In this document: positions 18,659 to 26,518 of the stretch, in pieces
Position numbering within the stretch: the stretch's first letter is position 1
Layout of the letters: the number at the start of each line of letters is the position of its first letter
NCBI RefSeq assembly: GCF_014696345.1
Contig: NZ_JACJPY010000005.1
Coordinates: forward strand, 1 to 64,000
Source: Pseudanabaena cinerea FACHB-1277
GTDB lineage: Bacteria > Cyanobacteriota > Cyanobacteriia > Pseudanabaenales > Pseudanabaenaceae
Direction of reading: 5' to 3'
Length of the DNA: 64,000 nucleotides
Translations under genes and position numbers: made by a program
Notes under the pieces: model-generated
Seen by the model: the letters and a program-made list of their open reading frames with translations, nothing else
Told to the model about the DNA's origin: nothing
Databases searched by the model: none

Positions 18659-18968
18659 GCTGATTTCTCAACTTTTGCTGCACAAGAGAAACCGTATTTT
18701 TCTTCATTGCCAAAGCAAACAATTCATCATCTTCAATTTGCTTCCTAATCTCTTCTTGATGATCATAATAATATGCTAAAGCTGCGTAGATATCTGACAA
18801 ATTGATACTAGGATAATGCAGCAAAATTTCATCAGGAGACATCCCCATTTGCTCGTACCACACCGCGATATTTTGTACCGTAATTCTATGTCCAGCAATA
18901 CGCGGCTTCCCACCACATACTCCGAGCGTCATCTCAATGTGTTCCTTAATCACAGCAACAGTTGACAT
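18648..18968 (-). CDS. DUF433 antitoxin
   Basis: A 106-residue DUF433 protein with the winged-helix signature GGKPRIAGHRITVQNIAVWY, then SPDEILLHYP and LSDIYAALAYYYDH. I chose ATG 18968 because the domain begins soon after it and AGAGAA precedes it; the frame continues upstream to 19010. It pairs with the DUF5615 toxin in a type II-like module and probably represses its own promoter (family inference). Confidence 0.82.
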   Translation of the reverse strand: MSTVAVIKEHIEMTLGVCGGKPRIAGHRITVQNIAVWYEQMGMSPDEILLHYPSINLSDIYAALAYYYDHQEEIRKQIEDDELFALAMKKNTVSLVQQKLRNQHER

Positions 18969-19021
18969 TGTAATTTCTCTTACACAACATAGTCCGTCAA
19001 TTATAACCATTTTCTCCCACA

Positions 19022-19330
19022 GGCGATCGCCATTTCAGTTCAAAACTTGAGAGGCGATCGCTTTTTGATTGAGGTTATGTTGGGGCGATCGCTGTTTTTT
19101 GTGAAGGGGCGATCGTTAGTTTATAGGATAAAGGGGCGATCGCGGGTTTATGGGTTGAAGGGGCGATCGTTGTTTGGTGTGGGAAATAGGCGATCGCTGG
19201 TTTGTGGAATGAGAGGGCGATCGCTGGTTGAGAGAGATGAAGGGGCGATCGCGGTTTGGGTAGGGAAGGTGTGATCGCGGTTTGGGATGGAGGATCGATC
19301 GCTGGTTGGTTGTGTGAAGTGGCGATCGCA
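19022..19330 (+). repeat. HIP1-centred degenerate repeat array 4 (longest)
   Basis: About twelve HIP1 octamers or one-base variants within 310 bases. They are followed by (T)GGTTTG, TGTTT or GGGTTTA and a GGATGAAGGG-like spacer. It fills most of the gap between the divergent DUF433 and antitoxin genes. It translates into spurious repetitive peptides in several frames. Confidence 0.85.
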
Positions 19331-19402
19331 TTTCTCCAAAAATTAGTTATAATCTGTGTAAATCTAATTAATTAAACTAAGAGAGCTAAAGTCATAAAAG
19401 CT

Positions 19403-19624
19403 ATGGTGACATTAGAAGAAGCTATTTCAACCGTTAATCAACTTCCAATTGAACAAAGAGAAATGTTATTGGAAATAGTTAAAAACCAAATGATTGAAGC
19501 TCAACGAGAAGAAATTGCTAAAGATGCTAAGGAAGCGATCGCTGCATTTCGTCGTGGAGATTTAAAACCTCAACCTATAGAAAATATTATTTCTGAATTG
19601 CAAGCAACTTTAACCGAAGACTAA
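19403..19624 (+). CDS. Antitoxin of a RelE/YafQ-like pair
   Basis: A 73-residue helical protein (TLEEAISTVNQLPIEQREML, then EEIAKDAKEAIAAFRRGDL and IISELQ) of the small cyanobacterial antitoxin type with a C-terminal toxin-binding stretch. Its TAA overlaps the toxin ATG (TAATG), a classical coupling arrangement. The gene looks intact while its partner toxin is frameshifted. Confidence 0.72.
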   Translation: MVTLEEAISTVNQLPIEQREMLLEIVKNQMIEAQREEIAKDAKEAIAAFRRGDLKPQPIENIISELQATLTED

Positions 19625-19904
19625 TGAGAGAGCTAGTTTTAACGCCAAAATTCAAACGCTCGTTTAAAAAATTCGTCAAACAGAATTCTTCACTTGAGGC
19701 AAAAATCATCCAAATATTACAATTGATGAAGGAAGACGTTTTTGCGACTCAATTAAGCACTCACTCACTACAAGGCAAGTTATCAGGATTAAAAGCCTGT
19801 TCTTGTGGCTACGATTGTAGGATTTATTTACTGTAGAAACTTCTCAAGAGCAGACAGAAGTAATAGTTCTCCTTGATATTGGTACTCATAGCGAAGTTTA
19901 TTAG
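19624..19904 (+). pseudogene. RelE/YafQ-type toxin with a frameshift near its C-terminus
   Basis: The frame from the ATG encodes 70 residues (RELVLTPKFKRSFKKFVKQN up to SGLKACSCGYDCRIYLL) and stops at 19836. The family continues after the CGYDCRI motif with a conserved tail. That tail is present in another frame, starting near 19833: VETSQEQTEVIVLLDIGTHS followed by EVY and a stop at 19904. Adding one T in the run at about 19822-19824 would restore a continuous protein of about 93 residues. This is a recent single-base deletion, a sequencing error in a homopolymer, or less likely programmed slippage. The toxin is probably inactive as written, since the last strand and conserved end residues are lost. 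Confidence 0.8.
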
Positions 19905-19910
19905 TGAGAT

Positions 19911-19950
19911 GGCGATCGCTGTTTTATGGGAGTGATGTGGCGATCGCGAG
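19911..19950 (+). repeat. HIP1-centred repeat pair 5
   Basis: Two units (GGCGATCGCTGTTTTATGGG and GGCGATCGCGAGTTTT) directly after the restored end of the frameshifted toxin, in the same orientation as the other arrays. Confidence 0.7.
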
Positions 19951-20007
19951 TTTTCAGATCTGCTAAAATACTGCTGAGCCATAGTTCCCATAAATAAATA
20001 GTTAACC

Positions 20008-21003
20008 ATGTTTTATCCACATCATAGCGGCGATCGCTATATCAACCCACTCACAGACTTTGGCTTTAAGCGACTATTTGGAACAGAGCCAAACAAAAAT
20101 CTGTTGATTGATTTCCTTAATGTCATATTACCCACCCAACATCGAGTCAAAGATCTCACCTATCACAGCACCGAAAATCTTGGTAATACTCCAAGCGATC
20201 GCAAAGCAGTCTTCGATCTTTACTGCCAAAGCGAAAAGGGCGAGAAATTTATTGTCGAAATGCAAAAGGCTAAACATAATTACTTTAAAGATAGGAGCAT
20301 TTACTACGCCTCTTTTCCCATTCAAGAACAAGCACCAAAAGGAGATTGGAACTACAAACTTGCTTCAGTTTATACGATCGGCATTTTAGATTTTGTTTTT
20401 GATGAAGATAAAAATGATGATACTTTCTTACATATCGTCGAACTCAAAGATCAAGATTGTAAAGTTTTTTATGAGAAGCTGAAATTTATTTATCTAGAAT
20501 TGCCAAAATTCAAAAAAACAATCGATCAACTAAACGACCATTTTGATAAGTGGTTATTTTTGCTAAAACACCTACCCGACCTAGAAGAGCCACCTTTACC
20601 GTTGCAAGAAAATGTATTTATGCAACTGTTTGAAGTCGCCCAGATTGCTAGTTTTTCTCAAGCCGAAAGAGAGGCTTATGAAAACAGCTTAAAGTACTAT
20701 CGAGACATGAATGGTGTCATCGAAACAGCACGAGAAGAAGGTATTCAGGAAGGTATGCAAAAAGGTATTCAGGAAGGTATGCAAAAAGGTATTCAGGAAG
20801 GCAAAGCCCAAGGTGTGCAAGAGGGGAAAAGCTTGCTGTTGCTAACACTGCTTTCTCGAAAACTAGGAGCCATACCTGATGAAATTAAAGTTCTATTGCA
20901 TCAGTTAGCGCCAGAAGTACTAGATGTATTGAGTGAAGATTTGTTTGATTTGGAAAATTTGGAAGACTTACATAATTGGCTCGAAAATATTAACGACCAG
21001 TGA
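20008..21003 (+). CDS. Rpn family recombination-promoting nuclease / PD-(D/E)XK transposase-like protein
   Basis: A 331-residue protein of the PDDEXK_2 (Rpn/YhgA-like) family. It begins with the typical NPLTDFGFKRLFGTEPNK. The nuclease core follows: KAVFDLYC with the catalytic Asp, and KFIVEMQKA with the E-x-Q variant of the ExK motif. The C-terminus has a run of QEGMQKGIQEG repeats, from a 24-bp DNA repeat, and a leucine-rich end. Rpn proteins are DNA endonucleases implicated in RecA-independent recombination and, in some cases, phage defence. The frame is complete. It lies alone between HIP1 arrays, typical of the high-copy mobile behaviour of this family. Confidence 0.85.
   Translation: MFYPHHSGDRYINPLTDFGFKRLFGTEPNKNLLIDFLNVILPTQHRVKDLTYHSTENLGNTPSDRKAVFDLYCQSEKGEKFIVEMQKAKHNYFKDRSIYYASFPIQEQAPKGDWNYKLASVYTIGILDFVFDEDKNDDTFLHIVELKDQDCKVFYEKLKFIYLELPKFKKTIDQLNDHFDKWLFLLKHLPDLEEPPLPLQENVFMQLFEVAQIASFSQAEREAYENSLKYYRDMNGVIETAREEGIQEGMQKGIQEGMQKGIQEGKAQGVQEGKSLLLLTLLSRKLGAIPDEIKVLLHQLAPEVLDVLSEDLFDLENLEDLHNWLENINDQ
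20735..20814 (+). repeat. 24-bp tandem repeat in the Rpn C-terminal tail
   Basis: GGTATTCAGGAAGGTATGCA and following bases recur with a 24-bp period, about three copies, encoding (G-I-Q-E-G-M-Q-K) repeats. The in-frame period lets the tail lengthen or shorten without breaking the frame. Confidence 0.8.
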
Positions 21004-21046
21004 TAAGTGCGATTGTAGAAAGATATCTGTTTGGCTTGAGATGAGA

Positions 21047-21110
21047 GGCGATTGCCTTTTGATGAGTTGATGTGGCGATCGTGGGTTAGGGGGGGGAAGG
21101 GGCGATCGCT
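21047..21110 (+). repeat. HIP1-centred degenerate repeat array 6
   Basis: Three units (GCGATTGCCTTTTGATG, GCGATCGTGGGTTAGG, GCGATCGCTAATG) between the Rpn and DUF29 genes, again on the plus strand. Confidence 0.7.
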
Positions 21111-21148
21111 AATGTTGTAGAATGACATTCTAGATAAGAGGTAATAAT

Positions 21149-21628
21149 ATGCATATATTAAATACAGAAACACTTGAGAAATCAGAAAGCCTTAACTATT
21201 CATCTCTCTATGATCAAGACTTTATGCTTTGGATTGAGAATACAGTGCAATTACTCAGAAATCAGCGTCTAACAGAACTAGATTTAGAGAACTTGATTGA
21301 TGAAGTTGAGGATATGGGTAAAAATCAAAAACACGCACTAGAAAGTAATCTAACCATACTTTTAATGCATTTATTAAAGTGGCAATACCAATCTGTAAAG
21401 CGAAGCAATAGCTGGAAATATACAATTCGTGAACATCGACAACGTTTACAAAAAGCTTTTCGTGACAGCCCTAGCCTTAAACGTTATTGCGATCAAGTAT
21501 TTCATGATTGCTATCATGATGCAAGAAGCTTAGCAGCAGACGAAGCAGGACTTGAAATAAATTTGTTTCCAATTGAATCACCTTATTCACTCATCGAAAC
21601 TTTAGATCAAGACTTTCTACCAACTTAG
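21149..21628 (+). CDS. DUF29 family protein
   Basis: A 159-residue DUF29 protein. The family pattern is clear: LYDQDFMLWIENTVQLLRNQ, then LDLENLIDEVEDMGKNQKHA, LMHLLKWQYQ, SWKYTIREHR, and the end INLFPIESPYSLIETLDQDF. The function is unknown. The family is greatly expanded in cyanobacteria and often found in accessory regions. GAGGT upstream of the ATG is a fair ribosome binding site. A decayed relative lies at 48242-48406. Confidence 0.85.
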   Translation: MHILNTETLEKSESLNYSSLYDQDFMLWIENTVQLLRNQRLTELDLENLIDEVEDMGKNQKHALESNLTILLMHLLKWQYQSVKRSNSWKYTIREHRQRLQKAFRDSPSLKRYCDQVFHDCYHDARSLAADEAGLEINLFPIESPYSLIETLDQDFLPT

Positions 21629-21655
21629 AATTTATATTTTGATTTAGGATTCTTG

Positions 21656-21716
21656 ACGATCATTGGTTGTGGTTGAGTGGAGTTCGTTGTTTGATGAGGT
21701 GAAGGGGCGATCGCTA
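21656..21716 (+). repeat. HIP1-centred repeat array 7 (decayed)
   Basis: Degenerate units (ACGATCATTGGTTGTGG, GTTCGTTGTTTGATG, GCGATCGCTAATGG) after the DUF29 gene. It marks the downstream edge of the repeat-rich island before the carboxysome cluster. Confidence 0.6.
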
Positions 21717-21769
21717 ATGGAACTATAGAGACATTCCTCACAATGCATAAGTTATTTATTTCTTATCCC

Positions 21770-22429
21770 TTAAGGGAAAATACTTTTAATGTAGCGACTG
21801 ATTTGTTGTTTAGCGTGAGCCTTTGCCTGCACTGAACTAGCAATCATCAAAGCTTCAATATCTTTAGTTACTGAGGCGATCACACTGGCATCATCCTGCA
21901 ACACTTCAGCCGATTCTGGCTCGGCTGGTGTGGCGATCGCCGCGCTATTACTTTCTGGAGCATGATCTTCTAGCACATTATTTGCTAACGGCAGCGCAAA
22001 TTCCTCAGATAGATCATTGGGCAGTTTGATCTCAGTCGTTTCATCACCCTGAATTAATGCTTCTAAATCATTTAGCCCATTAATTAGCGAGCATGGCGGC
22101 ACGATCTGCCCTTGATGAATGACTGCACGCACAATCGAACTCGAAGCGCCAACACAAGCCCCCTCCCCAATTTTGCTATTGCCATAAACCAAAACCCCAG
22201 CCCCCAAATTTGCCCCAGCCCCAATTTCTAAAACGCCATTTTGAGCATGGATCACAGTTCCCATACCGATACATACCCCTGCGGCGATCGTAATACGACT
22301 GCCTTCATCAGCCTGAATGAGTACCCCTGCGGCGATCGCTGCCGTTTCATCGATAACCACATCCCCACAGACGTAGGATCGAAAATTTCCGATCGGTTCT
22401 AAAGGTGGTAAGTGCTTCGATTGAATCAT
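21770..22429 (-). CDS. ccmN: CcmN, carboxysome adaptor protein
   Basis: A 219-residue protein with an N-terminal left-handed beta-helix of hexapeptide repeats (about residues 15-120), a Ser/Glu/Ala-rich linker, and a C-terminal amphipathic helix (IEALMIASSVQAKAHAKQQI, then SRYIKSIFP). That helix is the encapsulation peptide that binds shell protein CcmK. CcmN links the CcmM-Rubisco core to the shell of the beta-carboxysome. It is the last gene of the minus-strand ccm cluster. The 178-base gap from ccmM contains two strong hairpins. Confidence 0.92.
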   Translation of the reverse strand: MIQSKHLPPLEPIGNFRSYVCGDVVIDETAAIAAGVLIQADEGSRITIAAGVCIGMGTVIHAQNGVLEIGAGANLGAGVLVYGNSKIGEGACVGASSSIVRAVIHQGQIVPPCSLINGLNDLEALIQGDETTEIKLPNDLSEEFALPLANNVLEDHAPESNSAAIATPAEPESAEVLQDDASVIASVTKDIEALMIASSVQAKAHAKQQISRYIKSIFP

Positions 22430-22453
22430 TTTGTTATCTCTGTATTAGGCTTT

Positions 22454-22490
22454 TCAAAGCACAAAATAGATATGCCATTTTGTGCTTTGA
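22454..22490. other. 14-bp perfect hairpin upstream of ccmN
   Basis: Arms TCAAAGCACAAAAT and ATTTTGTGCTTTGA with a 9-base loop, 25 bases before the ccmN start. It may stabilise or process the transcript. Nearly the same arm sequence forms the hairpin at 37614-37650. Confidence 0.75.
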
Positions 22491-22570
22491 CATGGCTCAA
22501 ACTATAGCGATTCACAAAAGCATGAGCGCACTTTCGTGAATTAAAGTCGAACCCAGTGAAAAGGTTTTTT

Positions 22571-22603
22571 AGATCAAAAAATGGCAAAACCATTTTTTGA
22601 TCT
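22571..22603. terminator. 14-bp perfect hairpin after ccmM
   Basis: Arms AGATCAAAAAATGG and CCATTTTTTGATCT around a 5-base loop, four bases past the ccmM stop. On the minus strand the distal arm ends without a pure T-run, so partial termination or RNA processing that lowers ccmN relative to ccmM is likely. Confidence 0.7.
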
Positions 22604-22607
22604 GGTC

Positions 22608-24647
22608 TTACTTCACAGGGCGTTGAATGATCCCTTCATAAACACGGCGCTTTGCCTTGATATCAATGCCCAACAAACGCACATACTCATTGCCATGCTC
22701 CGCCAAGCAATCTTCCAAAGCCCGAATTACTTCAGACTCATTGGACGCAGCGATCGGTGAGCAACTATGCCAAGAGCTAGTGCGGAAGTGGCGCTCATCG
22801 GCATGTTCCGTACCAATGCGATAGCCCTGCGCCAATAGTTGACGGATTCTTGCCAACATATCCGCGCTGATTTTGCCAAGACCACCACCATAGGAACCAT
22901 TAGCTGTGTTGTTGACCTTAACCGCAACACGGGGAGCCGCAGCGATCGCTTGCCCATGAGGACGATGCACCAACAGTTCTAGAACACGGCGTTTTGCCTT
23001 CGGATCGACACCCACGAGACGCACATATTCATCGCTATATTCAGCAATGTAATTTTCTAAAGTGGCGATCGCCGATGCTGCATTATTTGCATCAAGGGCA
23101 GGCAGGGTTTGCCAAGAAGTAGTACGGAAATGGCGTTCATCAGCATGTTCCACACTGATGCGATTGCCCTGAGCCAACAACTGACGCACAGTAGCACTCA
23201 CATCCGCCGCACTACCATTGGCACGAGCAGCACCATTGCTTACAGTTGCATTAGCATTGCCAGACGTCGCGCCAATACTGATAGCCTTATCATCCGCACG
23301 CTGAATAATCACCTCAGCAACCCGTCGCTTTGCCTTGGGATCAACACCCACCAAGCGCACATATTCACCTTCATGCTCTGCCAAAATACTATTTAAAGCC
23401 GCAATTACAGTGGACTCGTGCGAACCTTCGATCGCAGGTCCCGTTTGCCAAGCCGCCGAGCGAAACCTTCTGGCATCAGCATATTCTGTACTAATACGAT
23501 AGCCCTGAGCTAGTAATTGGCGGACTTGACCCGCCACATTAACATCGTTAGGAGAGGCAGAGACAGCAACGGCACTATTAGCACTGTGACCACTGGAACC
23601 ATTGCCAGAAAAGGCAGGACTAGCGACATTGCTGATAGTTGCAGGCTTATCACTAGGACGTTGAATGATCGTCTCGGTTAGACGACGCTTTGCCTTAGGA
23701 TCAACTCCAAACAGGCGCACATATTCACCTTCGTTTTCCACAAGTGCAGCTTGCACTGCGCCAATGACAATACCTGCATCAGTGGTATGTGGAATTGCCA
23801 AAGATTGCCAAGAGCCAGTGCGAAAGCGACGCTCATCAGCATACTCAGCCGCCACATGATAGCCCTGAGCTAAAAGTTGTCGTATTTGCTGCGCTAAATC
23901 CCCATTCATAGAGCCATTCCTCGGTGCTGGTGTATTTGTATGATTTTGATTAACTTGATTAATATCTTGGGATTGATTATTAAATTTGTCGGCAGAAACA
24001 GGTTCTGGCCTTGAAGATTTATCGAGATCCTTGCGAATCGGCGTAATGCAAGCAATGTCAGATGCACAGCGATAGCCTTGGCGCAAAGATTGGTTGATGC
24101 CAATTACATGATCGGCAAACTGCTGGTCAGACTCGCGCACATTTGGTAGTAGGTCGGCTTGCTGTTGGGTAATAATCACTGCGCCCGCAGACACATATTT
24201 ACCCGCAGAGATCTCCACGTCTTGGACAAGCGCGTGGGAGGATATGATGCAACCATTGCCGACTCTGGCATTGAACACAGTCGAGCGAAAGCCGACAAAG
24301 CAGTTATTGCCCACATAGGCAGGACCATGAATCAGTGCCATGTGAGTGATAGATGTGCTATTGCCAATCCAAACTGAGTACTCCTTGCCATCATCGCCAA
24401 TCACACGACCTTTTTCGAGACCATGAATGACAACACCATCTTGAACGTTCGTGCTATCTCCAATATGAAAAGGATTGCCCTCATCAGCACGGATCGACGT
24501 ACCAGGAGCAATCAAAACATTAGCGCCGATATAAACGTCACCAATTAAATTAGAAAAAGAATGAACGTAGGCAGATGGATCGATTTTGGGTTCTGCCAAA
24601 TCCCTAGACCAGGGTGTAGGGGGGGCAGCAAAACTACGAACTACCAT
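22608..24647 (-). CDS. ccmM: CcmM, gamma-carbonic anhydrase/Rubisco-clustering scaffold
   Basis: A 679-residue protein. Residues 1-210 are a gamma-carbonic anhydrase domain. It has probable zinc ligands His75, His102 and His107, an acidic RADEG segment, and the Cys194/Cys200 pair (CASDIAC) that in other CcmM proteins forms an activity-controlling disulfide. After a linker come four RbcS-like (SSUL) modules, each with RQLLAQG, FRT/FRS-x-x-W and EYVRLxGxDxKAKRR. The modules bind Rubisco and condense it in the beta-carboxysome. Only module 4 carries the Cys pair (SWHSC and LEDCLAEH). Met247 follows a strong internal ribosome binding site, so a short SSUL-only form of 433 residues is expected. 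Confidence 0.95.
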   Translation of the reverse strand: MVVRSFAAPPTPWSRDLAEPKIDPSAYVHSFSNLIGDVYIGANVLIAPGTSIRADEGNPFHIGDSTNVQDGVVIHGLEKGRVIGDDGKEYSVWIGNSTSITHMALIHGPAYVGNNCFVGFRSTVFNARVGNGCIISSHALVQDVEISAGKYVSAGAVIITQQQADLLPNVRESDQQFADHVIGINQSLRQGYRCASDIACITPIRKDLDKSSRPEPVSADKFNNQSQDINQVNQNHTNTPAPRNGSMNGDLAQQIRQLLAQGYHVAAEYADERRFRTGSWQSLAIPHTTDAGIVIGAVQAALVENEGEYVRLFGVDPKAKRRLTETIIQRPSDKPATISNVASPAFSGNGSSGHSANSAVAVSASPNDVNVAGQVRQLLAQGYRISTEYADARRFRSAAWQTGPAIEGSHESTVIAALNSILAEHEGEYVRLVGVDPKAKRRVAEVIIQRADDKAISIGATSGNANATVSNGAARANGSAADVSATVRQLLAQGNRISVEHADERHFRTTSWQTLPALDANNAASAIATLENYIAEYSDEYVRLVGVDPKAKRRVLELLVHRPHGQAIAAAPRVAVKVNNTANGSYGGGLGKISADMLARIRQLLAQGYRIGTEHADERHFRTSSWHSCSPIAASNESEVIRALEDCLAEHGNEYVRLLGIDIKAKRRVYEGIIQRPVK
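23907..23922 (-). promoter_or_regulatory. Internal ribosome binding site and start for short CcmM
   Basis: On the minus strand GAGGAA (23922-23917) is followed by seven bases and an in-frame ATG (23909-23907, codon 247). This start lies just before the first SSUL module ([16 protein letters not shown]). In other cyanobacteria a short CcmM (M35) arises by internal initiation at the same domain boundary. Confidence 0.7.
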
Positions 24648-24747
24648 AGTGAACCAGCGCTGCTATTTGATCAACTAGGGTTTAGTTGCTTGCTTACTAA
24701 CTACTCCAACTAGCCTCACAAACTAGAAACGCACCTCCAGATAAAAT

Positions 24748-25056
24748 TTATTGGATTCTCTCGTTATATTTTTTACTGTAGAGCAGGCGATCGCTTAGAG
24801 ATACTGTATCGATGATGGCAATTACTGCCGCATCCACAGGACGTTCTAGGCTGTCTCGCACCTGCCTTGCCGCACTGCCCCGACTAAAGAGAACCCATTC
24901 ACCTATGCCTGCACCCACATTGTCAGCCGCCACCTCATATTCTGGAATTAGCTCGCCTTGCAGATCAACGCGCTGCAATAGAAGAAACTTGATGCCTGAG
25001 AGGTTAGACTCTTTGTAGGTACTGACGACCGTACCGCAAACGACTGCTATCTGCAT
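24748..25056 (-). CDS. ccmL: CcmL, carboxysome vertex protein
   Basis: A 102-residue pentameric shell-vertex protein (CcmL/EutN family). It begins MQIAVVCGTVVST and contains LQRVDLQGE, DNVGAGIGEWVLFSRGSAAR and DAAVIAIIDTV. Five subunits cap the twelve vertices of the icosahedral shell. It lies between ccmK1 and ccmM in the standard order. A hairpin occupies the gap from ccmK1. Confidence 0.95.
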   Translation of the reverse strand: MQIAVVCGTVVSTYKESNLSGIKFLLLQRVDLQGELIPEYEVAADNVGAGIGEWVLFSRGSAARQVRDSLERPVDAAVIAIIDTVSLSDRLLYSKKYNERIQ

Positions 25057-25118
25057 ATTGTTTTGAGTACGAATGAATTGGAAACGTTAGTTGGTCAGTA
25101 TTTTGATGTTGATTACCT

Positions 25119-25153
25119 TTGTTAAAAGTACTGTTGTGCAGCACTTTTAACAA
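25119..25153. other. 15-bp hairpin between ccmK1 and ccmL
   Basis: Arms TTGTTAAAAGTACTG and CAGCACTTTTAACAA (one mismatch) with loop TTGTG. It probably marks partial termination or mRNA processing that makes CcmK more abundant than CcmL, as shell stoichiometry requires (inference). Confidence 0.65.
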
Positions 25154-25195
25154 AAACTTTGGCTTTACATGATTGTAAAGTCACTTATCTAAATA

Positions 25196-25537
25196 CTATG
25201 GACGGTTCATAGGACGGATGGAGTTAACATTGTCACGGAACTGCTCGACTTCTTCGGTGTAGCGGATAGGCAGAACGTACTCGAGGTTTTCGTGAGGACG
25301 CGCAATGATGTGGGTAGAAAGAACTTGTCCACCGTTGACACGCTTTACAGAGTCAGTACCTGCGGCAACTGAAGCTTGTACTTCAGATACATCGCCACGG
25401 ACGATAACGGTAACACGACCACTACCAATCTTTTCGTAACCAACTAAAGTAACGCGAGCTGCCTTAACCATCGCATCGGCTGCTTCGACAACGGCTGGGA
25501 AACCAAGGGTTTCAATCATTCCAACTGCGATCGCCAT
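25196..25537 (-). CDS. ccmK1: CcmK1, carboxysome shell hexamer
   Basis: A 113-residue single-BMC-domain shell protein ([39 protein letters not shown], then TRPHENLEY-type end). KIGSGR lines the central pore. Assigned as K1 because it is second in the cluster and has the longer C-terminal tail ([13 protein letters not shown]). Hexamers tile the shell facets with CcmK2. It is very similar to the preceding gene, suggesting tandem duplication. Confidence 0.92.
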   Translation of the reverse strand: MAIAVGMIETLGFPAVVEAADAMVKAARVTLVGYEKIGSGRVTVIVRGDVSEVQASVAAGTDSVKRVNGGQVLSTHIIARPHENLEYVLPIRYTEEVEQFRDNVNSIRPMNRP

Positions 25538-25682
25538 AATTTATGTACTCCTAAAACAATTAATGAAAATAGTGAAAATGTACTTTTACGATACTTTTTT
25601 GAAAAAATCTTTTTGAGACAATCACAAAATAGCAAACAGTAATTTAGAAGCTTTGCCCAGAGAGCTAGCCAAAATAGTCAAC

Positions 25683-25991
25683 TTAAAATGCAAACTGTTC
25701 TACTTCTCGCGTATAGCGAATTGGTAAAACGTATTCTAGGTTTTCCTGTGGTCGAGCAATGGTGTGGGTCGAAACGACTTCGCCTCCATTAACCCTCTTT
25801 GCGCCCTCAACGCCAGCAGCGATAGATGCTGTCACCTCAGAGATGTCACCCCTGATAATGACCGTTACTCTGCCACTGCCGATTTTTTCATAACCCACAA
25901 GGGTGACGCGGGCAGCTTTGACCATAGCATCAGCCGCTTCTACAACTGCGGGGAAACCTCTGGTTTCGATCATTCCAATAGCGATCGGCAT
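25683..25991 (-). CDS. ccmK2: CcmK2, carboxysome shell hexamer
   Basis: A 102-residue single-BMC-domain shell protein ([47 protein letters not shown]). It is the first gene of the K2-K1-L-M-N series. AAGGA lies about 15 bases before the ATG. Most of the protein is identical to CcmK1; the differences lie in the C-terminal tail. It is the main facet protein of the beta-carboxysome. Confidence 0.92.
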   Translation of the reverse strand: MPIAIGMIETRGFPAVVEAADAMVKAARVTLVGYEKIGSGRVTVIIRGDISEVTASIAAGVEGAKRVNGGEVVSTHTIARPQENLEYVLPIRYTREVEQFAF

Positions 25992-26518
25992 AATTTAAGC
26001 CAGTATCCTTACGAATCTCTAAAAAACTGAAGTTCTCGCGTTTGTATCCGTTGAATGATTATTGGTCGATCAACTAGATATAGATGCACGAGCGCAACTA
26101 TTGATCTTAGCTACGATCGGTTCGCTTAGAACATCAAATTTCTAATTTTTAATGCAATCAAAAATGAGGAGATGACGCTTGGGGCTAATTTGGCTATCTA
26201 GGACAACCAAATTTTCGCAGCTAATTGTCGGCAACAATTCTTTGATTAACGTCCTTCAATCATGCAAATGAATTATTTGGCAAAAACCAATAAATCATTC
26301 ATAACTGATATCAGCAATTATTAAATCATTCCGATCCATCAGAGAAAGTGAATAGTTTTAGTTTATTCAAATCTATCTTTATATATACGATAACGAGTGG
26401 CGGTACATTTGACAATACGAACCGCGATGATAAATCTAAATAATGCCTATAAACTCGGCTTATTGGGCTGGTTTTTGATAGTGCAGCTTCACTCAGTCAC
26501 CAAAAAATCTTAGAGGTT
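25992..26518. other. Intergenic region between ccmO and ccmK2
   Basis: 527 bases without a credible ORF, AT-rich. It should hold the ccmK2 promoter on the minus strand. TTGTCA near 26392 and TATATA-like bases near 26383-26377 (minus strand) are possible but poorly spaced. The length argues that ccmO and ccmK2-N are separate transcription units. Confidence 0.5.

Noticed and set aside
16601-19330. HIP1 arrays considered as CRISPR arrays
   Set aside because: The repeats are degenerate, periods vary, spacers share the same GA-rich sequence, and no cas gene is present.
19047-19339. Open frames giving GRSL-, NQRSP- or SDRP-repeat proteins on both strands
   Set aside because: They are translations of the HIP1 repeat array; composition and several open frames at once mark them as spurious. 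The same applies at 16552-16811, 17402-17719 and 18093-18311.
26360-26400. Minus-strand -35/-10 promoter for ccmK2 (TTGTCA with TATATA)
   Set aside because: The spacing is not compatible with a normal sigma-70-type promoter, so it is not listed as a feature.
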